From: CAZJDV01 sp964544865
GTDB taxonomy: Bacteria > Chloroflexota > Dehalococcoidia > Lucifugimonadales > CAJWER01
Reading direction: 5' to 3'
Length of the DNA stretch: 31,031 bases
Assembly (NCBI GenBank): GCA_964544865.1
Contig: CAZJDV010000023.1
Coordinates: 1 to 31,031 of the forward strand
Part shown: piece after piece, positions 15,413 to 23,021 of the stretch
Numbering within the stretch: the first letter of the stretch is position 1
Layout of the letters: the number at the start of each line of letters is the position of its first letter
Program-made: the position numbers and the translations under genes
The notes under the pieces: generated by a model
Database searches by the model: none
What the model was told of the DNA's origin: nothing
What the model saw: the letters and a program-made list of their open reading frames with translations, nothing else

Positions 15413-16279
15413 TCAGACGTTCTCCGCGCGCACTATGACGTTGGTTCCCGCCAGCTCCCAGACCTCATCGTATGTGCTTAGCTGCCATCTGCGTGGTGGA
15501 TAGTCGGCAGGGCGGTTTTCCGGGTCGATGAGCTCGTTGCGGTCGAGACCCCTGGCCTGCTCCAGCCACGCCCTGTCCGCATCCGAGGCATCGACTTCCC
15601 TTTGCAGGATGAACTCCACGTGGTCGAACGCGGTGAAGGCGACGTGCGCCAGGAACAGGCGCGACACGCCCTGGCCGTCCCAGGTCGCCAGATCGGGCAG
15701 TATCACCGGACCGGTGCAGACCTGGAACTCCCCATCGTCCTCGTTTACGTTGATCAGGTTTACGGGGTACTCGCAGGTTACAGTGAGGCTACGCTCCGAG
15801 TCGCGGTAGGTCGACCGGGCGCTCAGGAGATCGTTGGCCAGCGTCGCGTAGATGATCGCGCGAACGTCCGTGAGCTCCGACGACCCCTTGTGGTGTCTTA
15901 TGTCTATCTTGTAGCCCTGGAAACTCTCGTTGAGCTTTCGTACCGGGGTCTGTTCCGGCTCATCGCTCGGCCCCGTGGCGATGGGCAGGACGTGCTCGCG
16001 GCTGAAGGCCATGCGAAACTCGTTGCTGGGGACCTGGAACAGGTTCCGAGAGGCGATGGTGTACTCGGCGCGGCAGGGCGCTCCCAAGAACATCTCCGAG
16101 ACGTGGCCGGACGCCTCGTCGAGAACCTGGCAGGCGGCCTCCAGGTTGAATCTGACCTGATAGACCTGGCCGAACCGACCGACGAAACCGCCCGAGTATT
16201 TGTAGTAGGGGTCTGGCTTTATGGGGTGGCCCATCCAGGTAAATGTCGAGGCATGGAAATTGATCATTAGCAATCTCAT
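15413..16279 (-). CDS. Protein of unknown function, 288 aa
   Basis: I do not recognise this protein. It is 288 residues, soluble in appearance, with no signal peptide, membrane helix or cysteine cluster, and is rich in aromatic residues. It begins MRLLMINFHASTFTWMGHP, and a second in-frame ATG lies at 16267. The middle part reads as alternating strands (for example LTVTCEYPVNLINVNEDDGE), suggesting a mostly beta fold. Neither possible start has a clear ribosome site. It is convergent with the aldo/keto reductase gene and is followed on its upstream side by 294 bp without a gene. Codon use and frame quality look like its neighbours, so it is probably a real gene, but I can give no function. 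Confidence 0.7.
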   Translation of the reverse strand: MRLLMINFHASTFTWMGHPIKPDPYYKYSGGFVGRFGQVYQVRFNLEAACQVLDEASGHVSEMFLGAPCRAEYTIASRNLFQVPSNEFRMAFSREHVLPIATGPSDEPEQTPVRKLNESFQGYKIDIRHHKGSSELTDVRAIIYATLANDLLSARSTYRDSERSLTVTCEYPVNLINVNEDDGEFQVCTGPVILPDLATWDGQGVSRLFLAHVAFTAFDHVEFILQREVDASDADRAWLEQARGLDRNELIDPENRPADYPPRRWQLSTYDEVWELAGTNVIVRAENV

Positions 16280-16448
16280 CTCTGAGGATTTGGGCTCTTC
16301 GCAGCCGCCGGACTTTATTTCGATGTGAAGCCGTTACCTGTTAGGCGCGGGTCAAGGCGGCCGGGAGGCCGGGGGACGTGCCGATTCTATCACGGTAGGC
16401 CATGCGTATCTGCTCGGGAGCTACGCCCTTGTCGCGGATAGCCGTTTC

Positions 16449-16478
16449 TTGGAAATCGCAGTTCTACCCTTGTATGAT
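16449..16478 (+). promoter_or_regulatory. Putative promoter for the mutarotase gene
   Basis: TTGGAA (16449-16454), an 18-bp spacer and TATGAT (16473-16478) lie about 95 bp before the start at 16574. The rest of the 16280-16573 gap holds no gene I can see. Confidence 0.4.
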
Positions 16479-16573
16479 GTGGACGGGGTGGAATCATCGT
16501 TTGGTGACGGTCGAAACGGAGGGCGGCCGCCAATCGCTTTAGCTGGCTGTGCGCCGCCGATAGGAGAACTCCA

Positions 16574-16912
16574 ATGAAGTCTTTTGGCATGACCCTGAAC
16601 CTCAAGAGCGACCCGGGCGTCGTCGACAAGTACGTCGAATACCACAAGGCTGTTTGGCCGGACGTCCTGGCGGGACTCGGCGGCCTCGGAATATCCAGGA
16701 TGAAGATTTTCCGCCACGGACTGAGCCTGTTCATGTACATGGAGACCGCCGATGATTTCGTGCCCAGCCGCGATTTCGCCAAGTATATGGAGAAGGGCCG
16801 GGCGAGGGAGTGGGACGAGCTGATGCGGACGTTCCAGGAACCGGCGCCCGGTGCGGCGTCCGGGGAGTGGTGGGCGGAGATGGACGAGGTCTTCGACCTG
16901 GAGCGCGGCTAG
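16574..16912 (+). CDS. L-rhamnose mutarotase family protein (RhaM/DUF718)
   Basis: A 112-aa ferredoxin-like dimeric epimerase that interconverts the alpha and beta anomers of L-rhamnose in the founding enzyme; relatives act on L-fucose or other sugars. The signature YVEYHKAVWPDVL (residues 20-32) contains Y20 and H24, matching the catalytic Tyr/His of RhaM. The mid-chain FRHGLSLFMYMET and the C-terminal WWAEMDEVF also fit. The length is standard (about 104-115 aa). The ATG has AGGAGA at good distance. It is a single gene, convergent with the minus-strand cluster ending at 16981. It suggests that a free deoxysugar or hexose is handled here, although no rhamnose isomerase, kinase or aldolase is present in the window. 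Confidence 0.9.
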   Translation: MKSFGMTLNLKSDPGVVDKYVEYHKAVWPDVLAGLGGLGISRMKIFRHGLSLFMYMETADDFVPSRDFAKYMEKGRAREWDELMRTFQEPAPGAASGEWWAEMDEVFDLERG

Positions 16913-16980
16913 AGAATTTCACCGACATTTTGCCGCGTCCCGTCTGATGTATGGCGGCGACGGCCCTGGCCCTCGTGCCT

Positions 16981-18144
16981 CTACTTCGTGCTATTCGCCC
17001 TCTCCAGCGCCGGCTTTATCCACTCCAGCGCGCGCATAGGGGCCTCGGAGTAGTTGTAGAAGCTGACTCCGGAGGCGCCGGCGCTTCCAGCGGCCTCGAC
17101 GACATCGGACATCTCGCCCGGACCCAGGATCGCGTCGAATCCAACCCTGAGCCCTGCGGCCAGCTCCTTTTCGTTGCCGACGAGGCGCCGCTGCGTCTGG
17201 ACGACCTGCCCGGTCTCGTTGGGGCGGCGACCGTAGCAGTCGGCGGTGAAGCCGTCGACATGAGGCATATAGTCGGGCCTGTGTCCCTCGAGCACGAAGA
17301 GGCGGGTGTCGCCCAGGGTGTGAAGGCTCTCAGCGATCTCCTTGACCAGCGACGACTCCACCTCGGCCCTGAACGACTCCATCTCGGCAAGACCGGGCAG
17401 GGATTCGAGCATCTCGTCTCTTGTGGCCGGGCTGCCGGGTGGAGCCATTGGCGCGGTCTCGAAATACCCGTCCATATGGGCCTTCACCCCCTGGGCGATG
17501 GGAGAGAGGTCCAGGTCGCGGGCCGATGCGCGGTCTTGGCACGACTCGCAGAAGCACAGGGACATGAGCCACGTCTCCAGCGGGCGCAGCGGGGTGCCGT
17601 ACCGCTCGTGGTGGTGGCCGTGCTCCATGCCCCTGAATCCCGGGGTCTCGAGCTGCACGGCGTGCAACGGATATTCGGCCGCCAGGTTCTGGCACAGGCC
17701 GAGGACGTAGCGGCGGACGTGAGAGCTGCTGGGACAGAGGGCGTGGGCATAGGCGTCGCCGTAGACGTTACGGACCACATGCCCGGGGTGGGCCGCACCG
17801 AGTCTGCTGTTGTGGGAGCAGACGGTCCATGCCATCATCGTCAGTCCGTAGCGTTCAAGCCTCTCGCCGGCGGCCACGAACCAGTCGGTCGTCCTCGATA
17901 CTGCCGCGACCTTCGGCTTGAGGTCCGTTGACTCGAAATAGCGCTCATCGGGCTGGAAGTAGACGACGCCGTCTTCGGCGAAGTACATCTTGTGGTTTGG
18001 GTTGTGGGAGTGGATGAAGTAGCCGGTGTGGTAGGAGCTCGCCATGGCGATGGCGTCGACGCCCCAGTCGCCGATCCTCCCCAGGACCTCGTCCAGGCCC
18101 TCGTCGCTCAGATCCCAGGCGTACATGTACATCGATGAGAACAT
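16981..18144 (-). CDS. Probable TIM-barrel glycoside hydrolase-like protein, family not identified
   Basis: A 387-aa protein resembling the hypothetical glycosyl hydrolase-like (GHL) barrels. Features in order: an N-terminal barrel strand WGVDAIAMASSYHTGYF, the mid segment ALCPSSSHVRRYV that typically precedes a catalytic strand, HAVQLETPGF with E166, and then CFCESCQ (C197, C199, C202), a cysteine motif common in these barrels. No signal peptide is seen, so a cytoplasmic role on imported oligosaccharides is likely if it is an enzyme. An in-frame GTG at 18210 and ATG at 18159 exist, but GGAGG (18153-18157) sits 8 nt before the ATG at 18144, which I prefer. It follows the aldo/keto reductase on the same strand. 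The glycosidase role is inference from the pattern. Confidence 0.6.
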   Translation of the reverse strand: MFSSMYMYAWDLSDEGLDEVLGRIGDWGVDAIAMASSYHTGYFIHSHNPNHKMYFAEDGVVYFQPDERYFESTDLKPKVAAVSRTTDWFVAAGERLERYGLTMMAWTVCSHNSRLGAAHPGHVVRNVYGDAYAHALCPSSSHVRRYVLGLCQNLAAEYPLHAVQLETPGFRGMEHGHHHERYGTPLRPLETWLMSLCFCESCQDRASARDLDLSPIAQGVKAHMDGYFETAPMAPPGSPATRDEMLESLPGLAEMESFRAEVESSLVKEIAESLHTLGDTRLFVLEGHRPDYMPHVDGFTADCYGRRPNETGQVVQTQRRLVGNEKELAAGLRVGFDAILGPGEMSDVVEAAGSAGASGVSFYNYSEAPMRALEWIKPALERANSTK

Positions 18145-18221
18145 GGAGCCGGCCTCCATCGCTGCGGTAGCGGTCCTGCCCTTGTTACTTGTCGTCAACC
18201 GTGGTCGCACACGCCGGGTCG

Positions 18222-19163
18222 TCAGGCGTACTCGGCGATGTGGCTGAACAGCTCGACGACACGCCGCCCGTCTGCATCGGGCAGACGCGGCTCATCGAGG
18301 GCGGCGGCGTTGCTATCCAGGTGCTCGATGTTCGCCGTGCCGGTGAGGACGGTGGAGATGGCACGGTGTCCCGCGGCGAATTTGTAGCCGGCGCCGATGA
18401 CGGAGCCAACGCCGTCGTGGACCAGCCAGCCCAGCGGGTCTTTGGCCGGCAGGCTGTCGGCGGGGATCACGCCCCGCGTCTTCCAATCAGCGATAAGCTC
18501 CTTCAGCAGGCTGGGGTCCGGGAGCTTCACCCTCACCGCGGCCATGTTGACGATACCCACGTTGTGCTCGGCGGCCAGGGGCAGCGCCTCCTTCGCGGCG
18601 TACTGGTTCAGGATACCGTACTTGAGCATGATGGTGTCCCACAGGTCCGGATGGGTCTTGAGCGCCATCAAAACCGTCTCGTGGGCGGGGTCCGCCGAGA
18701 ACTGCTCGCTGAAGCCGATGTATCTTATCTTGCCTTGCTCCTGCAGGCGTGTCATCACCGGGTAAAACCGCTCGACGACCTCCATGTATTCCGAGGGTAT
18801 CGGGCCGTGGAACTGCATGAGGTCTATGAAGTCGGTACGAAGACGGCGCAGGCTGCGGTCCACGGAGTCCACGAGCGCCTGCGAGTCAACCGGGCGGTCG
18901 CCTCGTTCATGCCGCCACTTGGTTGCGAGCACATAGGCGTCTCTGGGGACCCCTGTCAACGCCCGTCCCAGGATCGCTTCGCTCTCGCGGTAGCCCGCGG
19001 AGGTATCGATCAGGTTGACGCCCAGGTCCAGCGCGCGCTGGATGAGGGCGTCCTGCACGCTCTGGGACAGCCCTGAGCTCTGTCCCAGATTGCTGGGTCC
19101 GCCGGTGCCGAGGCTGAGGAGAGATACCTTTAGCCCGGTGCGGCCGAGGGTCCGGTAGTGCAC
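18222..19163 (-). CDS. Aldo/keto reductase
   Basis: A 313-aa aldo/keto reductase with the tetrad D53 and Y58 (LIDTSAGYRESE), K82 (LATKWRH) and H119 (LMQFHGP). The N-terminus MHYRTLGRTGLKVSLLSLGTGG is the classic start of the family, and the C-terminus keeps the SVLTGTANIEHL-type cofactor segment. Unlike the reductase at 14420, it has an A/VRVKLP stretch in place of the usual glycine-rich loop, a mark of another subfamily. Its GTG overlaps the TAG of the enolase-superfamily gene by one base (TAGTG), so the two are translationally coupled and likely act on the same substrate family. Specific substrate unknown. Confidence 0.88.
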   Translation of the reverse strand: MHYRTLGRTGLKVSLLSLGTGGPSNLGQSSGLSQSVQDALIQRALDLGVNLIDTSAGYRESEAILGRALTGVPRDAYVLATKWRHERGDRPVDSQALVDSVDRSLRRLRTDFIDLMQFHGPIPSEYMEVVERFYPVMTRLQEQGKIRYIGFSEQFSADPAHETVLMALKTHPDLWDTIMLKYGILNQYAAKEALPLAAEHNVGIVNMAAVRVKLPDPSLLKELIADWKTRGVIPADSLPAKDPLGWLVHDGVGSVIGAGYKFAAGHRAISTVLTGTANIEHLDSNAAALDEPRLPDADGRRVVELFSHIAEYA

Positions 19164-20308
19164 TAGATGTCTATCCTGTTCTCGTCGATGTAGTCCCAGT
19201 TGAGCTCGAAGCCGAGGCCGGGCTTGTCGGAAAGAACGACGTTTCCATCGCCGTCCATAGGGTCGGGGATGGTGGTCAAATACGGCTCCGGCAGGCTGTC
19301 ATCCAGACCGGGTCGCAGCAGACCGCGCTCGTAGTACTCGCAGGTGGCCTCCGGTACGGCGCAGGCAAGCTGCATGTGGGGCCAGCCGCCGCCGTGGAGC
19401 TCGCACTGAAGGCCGTAGGCCTGGCACACGTTGATCAACTTCCAGCACCCGGTGAGGCCGCCGTAGAAGTAGTCGATTCGCAGCATGTCCGATGCGCCCT
19501 GGAGTATCCACTCGGCACGGCTGAAAACGCCCCCTGGCAGGTGCTCCGGGGAGCATATGGCGATGTCCAGCTCGCGCGTCAGGCGCCGGTAGGGCTCCAC
19601 ACGGGTCTCGATCATCGGGTGTTCGAGCCAGTAGTAGTCGAGCTTCTCCAGCTCCCGTCCCACCCAGAGCGCCTGCTCCAGGGTGTAGGCGCCGAACGGG
19701 TCGAGCATCAGCACCATGTCGTCGCCCACCGCCTCACGAACCGCCTTGCATACCTCGACGTCCTCCCTGGGGAATCCCGGTAGCTGAGGCGCCGGCTGCC
19801 ACTTAATGGGGTCCCAGCAGATATACGCGTGGACCTTGTACGCCTTGTATCCTTGCTTCTTGCAGGCCAGGGCGTGCTCCGCGTATACCTCGGGCCCGCC
19901 CATGTTGGGGTGGGTGCTGGCGTACGCCTTGACCCTGTCGCGCGCGCCGCCCAGAAGCTTGCTGACCGGCAGACTCACCATCCGCCCAATCAGGTCCCAG
20001 AGGGCGCAGTCCACCACGCCCATGTCGCGCTCCGGAAGGCTGCGGCTGAACGTGACGGTCTGGTCCATCCAGCCCCATAGCTTCTCGCGGGCCAGCGGGT
20101 CCTCCCCGAGGAGCATCGGCCTGACGATGCCCTCGATGATAGCCTTGTTGCCGCCCAGCATGTACCCATCAACACTCTCGTCGGTCGACACTTTTGTGAC
20201 TGTACTGGTGCTCTGGACCCCTTCACCCCAGATTCCATAGGTCCACTTCGAGGGTATCGAATGAGTCGTCGTCCTGAACTCGATGACCTCCACGTCGGTG
20301 ATCCGCAT
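19163..20308 (-). CDS. Enolase-superfamily (mandelate racemase/muconate lactonizing type) sugar-acid dehydratase or racemase
   Basis: A 381-aa enolase-superfamily enzyme; such enzymes abstract a proton next to a carboxylate and usually dehydrate sugar acids. The three metal ligands are D203 (MLDPFGAY), E229 (WLEHP) and E255 (SPEHL). The D279/H305 dyad of the mandelate racemase subgroup is present (LRIDYFYGG and ELHGGG). The second-strand base motif is KVH (K158, H160) rather than the common KxK, which should alter stereochemistry or substrate. AGGAG lies 7 nt before the ATG. It leads a three-gene minus-strand set with the coupled aldo/keto reductase and the glycosidase-like gene, and is divergent from a Gfo/Idh/MocA gene. 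A sugar-acid dehydratase is the likeliest role. Confidence 0.88.
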   Translation of the reverse strand: MRITDVEVIEFRTTTHSIPSKWTYGIWGEGVQSTSTVTKVSTDESVDGYMLGGNKAIIEGIVRPMLLGEDPLAREKLWGWMDQTVTFSRSLPERDMGVVDCALWDLIGRMVSLPVSKLLGGARDRVKAYASTHPNMGGPEVYAEHALACKKQGYKAYKVHAYICWDPIKWQPAPQLPGFPREDVEVCKAVREAVGDDMVLMLDPFGAYTLEQALWVGRELEKLDYYWLEHPMIETRVEPYRRLTRELDIAICSPEHLPGGVFSRAEWILQGASDMLRIDYFYGGLTGCWKLINVCQAYGLQCELHGGGWPHMQLACAVPEATCEYYERGLLRPGLDDSLPEPYLTTIPDPMDGDGNVVLSDKPGLGFELNWDYIDENRIDI

Positions 20309-20335
20309 GTCTTGCTCCTGGGGAGATTCGAGGCT

Positions 20336-20364
20336 AGGTTAGACCGACGGTGCGCACAAATCAA
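20336..20364 (-). promoter_or_regulatory. Weak putative promoter for the enolase-superfamily operon
   Basis: On the minus strand, TTGATT (20364-20359), a 17-bp spacer and TAACCT (20341-20336) precede the gene at 20308. The -10 is poor. An 8-bp palindrome GTGCGCAC (20350-20357) lies within the spacer, between the two divergent promoters. Confidence 0.25.
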
Positions 20365-20371
20365 GGTGCGG

Positions 20372-20380
20372 TGATACAAT
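20372..20380 (+). promoter_or_regulatory. Extended -10 promoter element for the divergent oxidoreductase gene
   Basis: TG, one base, TACAAT (20372-20380) forms an extended -10. No good -35 is seen 17 bp upstream. Transcription would begin near 20387, just ahead of the GGAGG at 20407. Confidence 0.4.
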
Positions 20381-20406
20381 GGCTCCCGTCGCCGCGTGAC
20401 GGACAC

Positions 20407-20411
20407 GGAGG
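20407..20411 (+). promoter_or_regulatory. Shine-Dalgarno GGAGG placed for an ACG codon at 20418
   Basis: GGAGG ends 6 nt before an in-frame ACG at 20418-20420 but 33 nt before the first ATG (20445). The spacing argues that the original or actual start is at the ACG position. Confidence 0.5.
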
Positions 20412-20444
20412 TCAGCCACGAACAACAGCCCGAGGCCATTTCGC

Positions 20445-21419
20445 ATGGCCCAGTACGGCACCAAGCACGGCCACGCCGCCGGCGTGCTCAAGGTCATGCT
20501 CGACAACCCGGACGTAGAGGTCGCCGGGGTCTACGAGCCCGACCGCAGCAGGCGCGAACTCCTCGAAACGTCGGGACCGCCTTGGTCGGATATTCGCTGG
20601 TTCGATGACAGCTCGGAGTTCCTGGACGACCCTACGGTGGCCGCCGTGTCGTCCGAGGGGTTGAACGCGGAGAGCCTCTCCCAAACCGAGGAGATCGTGG
20701 AGGCCGGCAAGCACGTGTTCTACGACAAGCCCGCGGGCGAAGACTACGCTCGATTCGAGCGAGTGGTGGCGTCAGCGCGGGAGCGCGGGCTGCTGATACA
20801 GATGGGCTACATGTTCCGCTACCACGACGGCTTCTCACGCATCGCCGAGTGGGCCCGGTCAGGGTTTCTGGGCCACGTGTTCTCCATCCGCGCGCACATG
20901 TCCACAGTTATTCGGCCGGAGTCCCATGTTACGCTCAGCGCCCACCGGGGCGGGATATTCTACGACCTTGCCGGGCACATGATCGACCAGATTGTGTGGA
21001 TACTGGGCCGGCCAACGAGGATCGGCTCCTTCATGCGCCGCGACGTGTCCACGGTCGAGGGATTCAGCGACAACACGGCCAGCATCTTCGAGTACGACGG
21101 TGCCATGGCCATCGTGGACATAGCAGCCATGGAGCCGCGCCCGATGGCGCGCCGTTTCGAGGTCTACGGCGACGAAGGTTCGGCCATAATGGAGCCCTTC
21201 GAGCCGGCGGAGACCCTTCGGTTGTGCCTCGCCAAGGCGCAGGGCGGCTACCCAGAGGGTGTGTCGGTCTTGAAGCTCGAAGACAGACCGAGATACGTGA
21301 TGAGCCTGGCCGCATTCGTTCAGGACGTGCGCGGAGAAAAGCGGCCGGACCGATCCCTGGACCACGAGCTCACGGTCCAGGAGACATTGCTCAGGGCCAC
21401 CGGGTCCATCCGGGCGTGA
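20445..21419 (+). CDS. Gfo/Idh/MocA family oxidoreductase (true start may be ACG at 20418)
   Basis: A 324-aa oxidoreductase from the first ATG. The dinucleotide loop is a variant, YGTKHGHAAG, and the usual EKP is DKP in VFYDKPAG. The substrate domain keeps HRGGIFYDLAGHMIDQI, with the conserved Asp and His expected for catalysis. From the ATG the first beta strand is nearly missing (MAQYG). Reading nine codons further up, from ACG at 20418, gives PRPFRMAQYG and restores it; GGAGG sits 6 nt before that ACG and a TGA closes the frame at 20397. It is divergent from the enolase-superfamily gene and probably co-transcribed with the next oxidoreductase, 88 nt downstream. The start is the only real doubt. 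Confidence 0.85.
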   Translation: MAQYGTKHGHAAGVLKVMLDNPDVEVAGVYEPDRSRRELLETSGPPWSDIRWFDDSSEFLDDPTVAAVSSEGLNAESLSQTEEIVEAGKHVFYDKPAGEDYARFERVVASARERGLLIQMGYMFRYHDGFSRIAEWARSGFLGHVFSIRAHMSTVIRPESHVTLSAHRGGIFYDLAGHMIDQIVWILGRPTRIGSFMRRDVSTVEGFSDNTASIFEYDGAMAIVDIAAMEPRPMARRFEVYGDEGSAIMEPFEPAETLRLCLAKAQGGYPEGVSVLKLEDRPRYVMSLAAFVQDVRGEKRPDRSLDHELTVQETLLRATGSIRA

Positions 21420-21507
21420 GTGCTCGCCGGAAATAGGACGGATGATAGCGTGGGAACGGTCTGAAGGGCGCCGCGGCGTTCCGGCGACCTCGGTACGGAG
21501 GTTGAGA

Positions 21508-22638
21508 ATGGCGGACAAGCTGACCGTTGGCGTTATCGGATGCGGTTCGATGGCCAATTTCCACGTGCGAGGCTACCTGGAGTGCGGCAGGTATGAGGTC
21601 GTCGCCGTGTCGGACCTGAGCTCACAGGCGATGGAGGAGTTCGAAAAGCGGTTCTCGGCCTCCGATGACTACCACCCCCGGTACTACACGGACGCCACGG
21701 CCATGCTGGACACCGAGGAGGTCGACGTTGTGTCTGTCTGCGTCTGGCACCGGGGTCATGCCAAGTGGACGATAGCCGCCGCGGCGCGCCGGCCAAAGGC
21801 GATACTGTGCGAGAAGCCGATGGCCGAGGACCTGGGCCGGGCGGACGAGATGATCGTGGCGTGCGAGCGCAACAACGTAAAGCTCGTGATCGGCCATCAG
21901 CGCCGGTTCCTGCCGTCCTACAACGCGGCGCGGAGGCTCATCGCCGAGGGCGCCGTGGGCGGGGTCCAGTTGATGCGGAGTGTATCGGGCGCCGGGCTGT
22001 TGAACTGGGCGAGCCACCAGTTCGACATGTTCCGCTACCTCTTGGGTGACTCCGACTGCATCTGGGCGATGGGGGCCATAGAGCGCCACACGGACCGGTT
22101 CGAGCGGATGACGCGTATCGAGGACCGGGCCTTCGGTGTCTTCGGGTTTAGCGGCGGCGTGGAGGCGATACTCACCAGCGACCTCACCTCGGACTACTAC
22201 CAGGGGTGCACGATATACGGCTCCGAGGGTACCATCGAACTGCGTCCCACGCACTACACGTTGCTCAACGCGGACACCAGAGGGGTGAGCGAGCGCCGCG
22301 AGCCGGCCGAGCCTTTCATCGAGGCCGGTGTGGAAGGCGTAAAGGAGTTTGACGCAAGCGTGGCCCAGGCCGCAGAGCTCGCCGACTGGATCGAGGGCAG
22401 GGTGGAGATGCACCGAGGCGAGGCCGGTCACGGGTACAAATCGGTGGAGATGGCTATGGCGCTGTACGAGTCGGCCAGGCTGCACGAGCGGGTCACCTTG
22501 CCGTTGCAGACGCGGGTCAGCCCCCTCGACTTGATGGTGGAATCCGGTCACGTGCCCGTCCGCTACCCCGGCCATTACGACATTCGAGCACGACTGCTGC
22601 GCGGCGAGAACATGTCCAACGATGAGGAGAACGAGTAG
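21508..22638 (+). CDS. Gfo/Idh/MocA family oxidoreductase
   Basis: A 376-aa oxidoreductase with Rossmann loop VGVIGCGSMA from residue 7 and EKP at 102-104 (K103). The substrate domain contains HQRRFLPSYN and LLNWASHQFDMFRYLLGD, the latter providing the conserved Asp/His pair. The frame is open to 21442, but GGAGG (21497-21501) lies 6 nt before the ATG at 21508, and the protein from there begins with the first beta strand as expected. It is the second Gfo/Idh/MocA gene in a row, and the two proteins are clearly different, so they probably act on different steps or substrates. The end lies just before the remnant toxin-antitoxin pair on the other strand. Confidence 0.88.
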   Translation: MADKLTVGVIGCGSMANFHVRGYLECGRYEVVAVSDLSSQAMEEFEKRFSASDDYHPRYYTDATAMLDTEEVDVVSVCVWHRGHAKWTIAAAARRPKAILCEKPMAEDLGRADEMIVACERNNVKLVIGHQRRFLPSYNAARRLIAEGAVGGVQLMRSVSGAGLLNWASHQFDMFRYLLGDSDCIWAMGAIERHTDRFERMTRIEDRAFGVFGFSGGVEAILTSDLTSDYYQGCTIYGSEGTIELRPTHYTLLNADTRGVSERREPAEPFIEAGVEGVKEFDASVAQAAELADWIEGRVEMHRGEAGHGYKSVEMAMALYESARLHERVTLPLQTRVSPLDLMVESGHVPVRYPGHYDIRARLLRGENMSNDEENE

Positions 22639-22644
22639 AAGTAG

Positions 22645-22672
22645 AGAGGGCTTTCAGTTGAACGTCACTACG
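22645..22672. repeat. Imperfect direct repeat, left copy
   Basis: This copy matches 23545-23572 at 24 of 28 positions, exactly 900 bp apart. It covers the HepT stop codon (22668-22670). The two copies flank the remnant toxin-antitoxin module. Confidence 0.6.
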
Positions 22673-23021
22673 TGTCGGATAGGACTTCATCCAGAAGCCG
22701 ATCGACGGCCTTCCGGAGCTCAGGGAGACTCCCATGGATAACTCGCCAAATCCTGTCGATGTCCACTATTGCGTAGCCGTGGATCAGGATATTGCGGAAC
22801 GCGACGACCTCTTGCAGGTCCGGTATCTGACTGGCAAGGGCTTGGTCGTGTACTGCCAACTGGCCGAGGGCTTCGCCAACGATCCCAAATTGCCTCTCCA
22901 CAGCGGAGCGCAGCATGAGACCTAGAAGGAAATCCTACCTGGTCGCGCCATGGGTAAATTCCATGATGGCGTCGATGGCCTAGCGGGCGTCCCAGAGATA
23001 CGCTTTGGGTTCACGCCGCAA
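22668..23021 (-). pseudogene. HepT-like (HEPN/DUF86) toxin, broken by two in-frame TAG codons
   Basis: The intact reading would be a HepT-family RNase of 117 codons. Reading from a TTG at 23021, the protein begins RREPKAYLWDAR, meets TAG at codon 14 (22980-22982), continues AIDAIMEFTHGATR, meets TAG at codon 29 (22935-22937), then DFLLGLMLRSAVERQF and onward without a break. Every stretch fits the family, so these are nonsense mutations and not a wrong frame. The catalytic RX4HXY motif is kept (RNILIHGY). From the first ATG after the stops (22916), 82 residues could still be made, lacking the N-terminal helices. The gene overlaps the end of the nucleotidyltransferase frame by 11 nt, as in live MntA-HepT operons. 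Other genes here end with TAG, so recoding is unlikely. Confidence 0.8.

Noticed and set aside
15403..15416. Small hairpin CTGAG-CACA-CTCAG between convergent genes as a terminator
   Set aside because: The stem is only 5 bp and there is no T-run on either side.
22935..22982. TAG codons in HepT as recoded sense codons
   Set aside because: Several intact genes here (for example the RraA-like, RhaM and enolase-superfamily genes) end in TAG, and the partner antitoxin is also broken, so decay is simpler.
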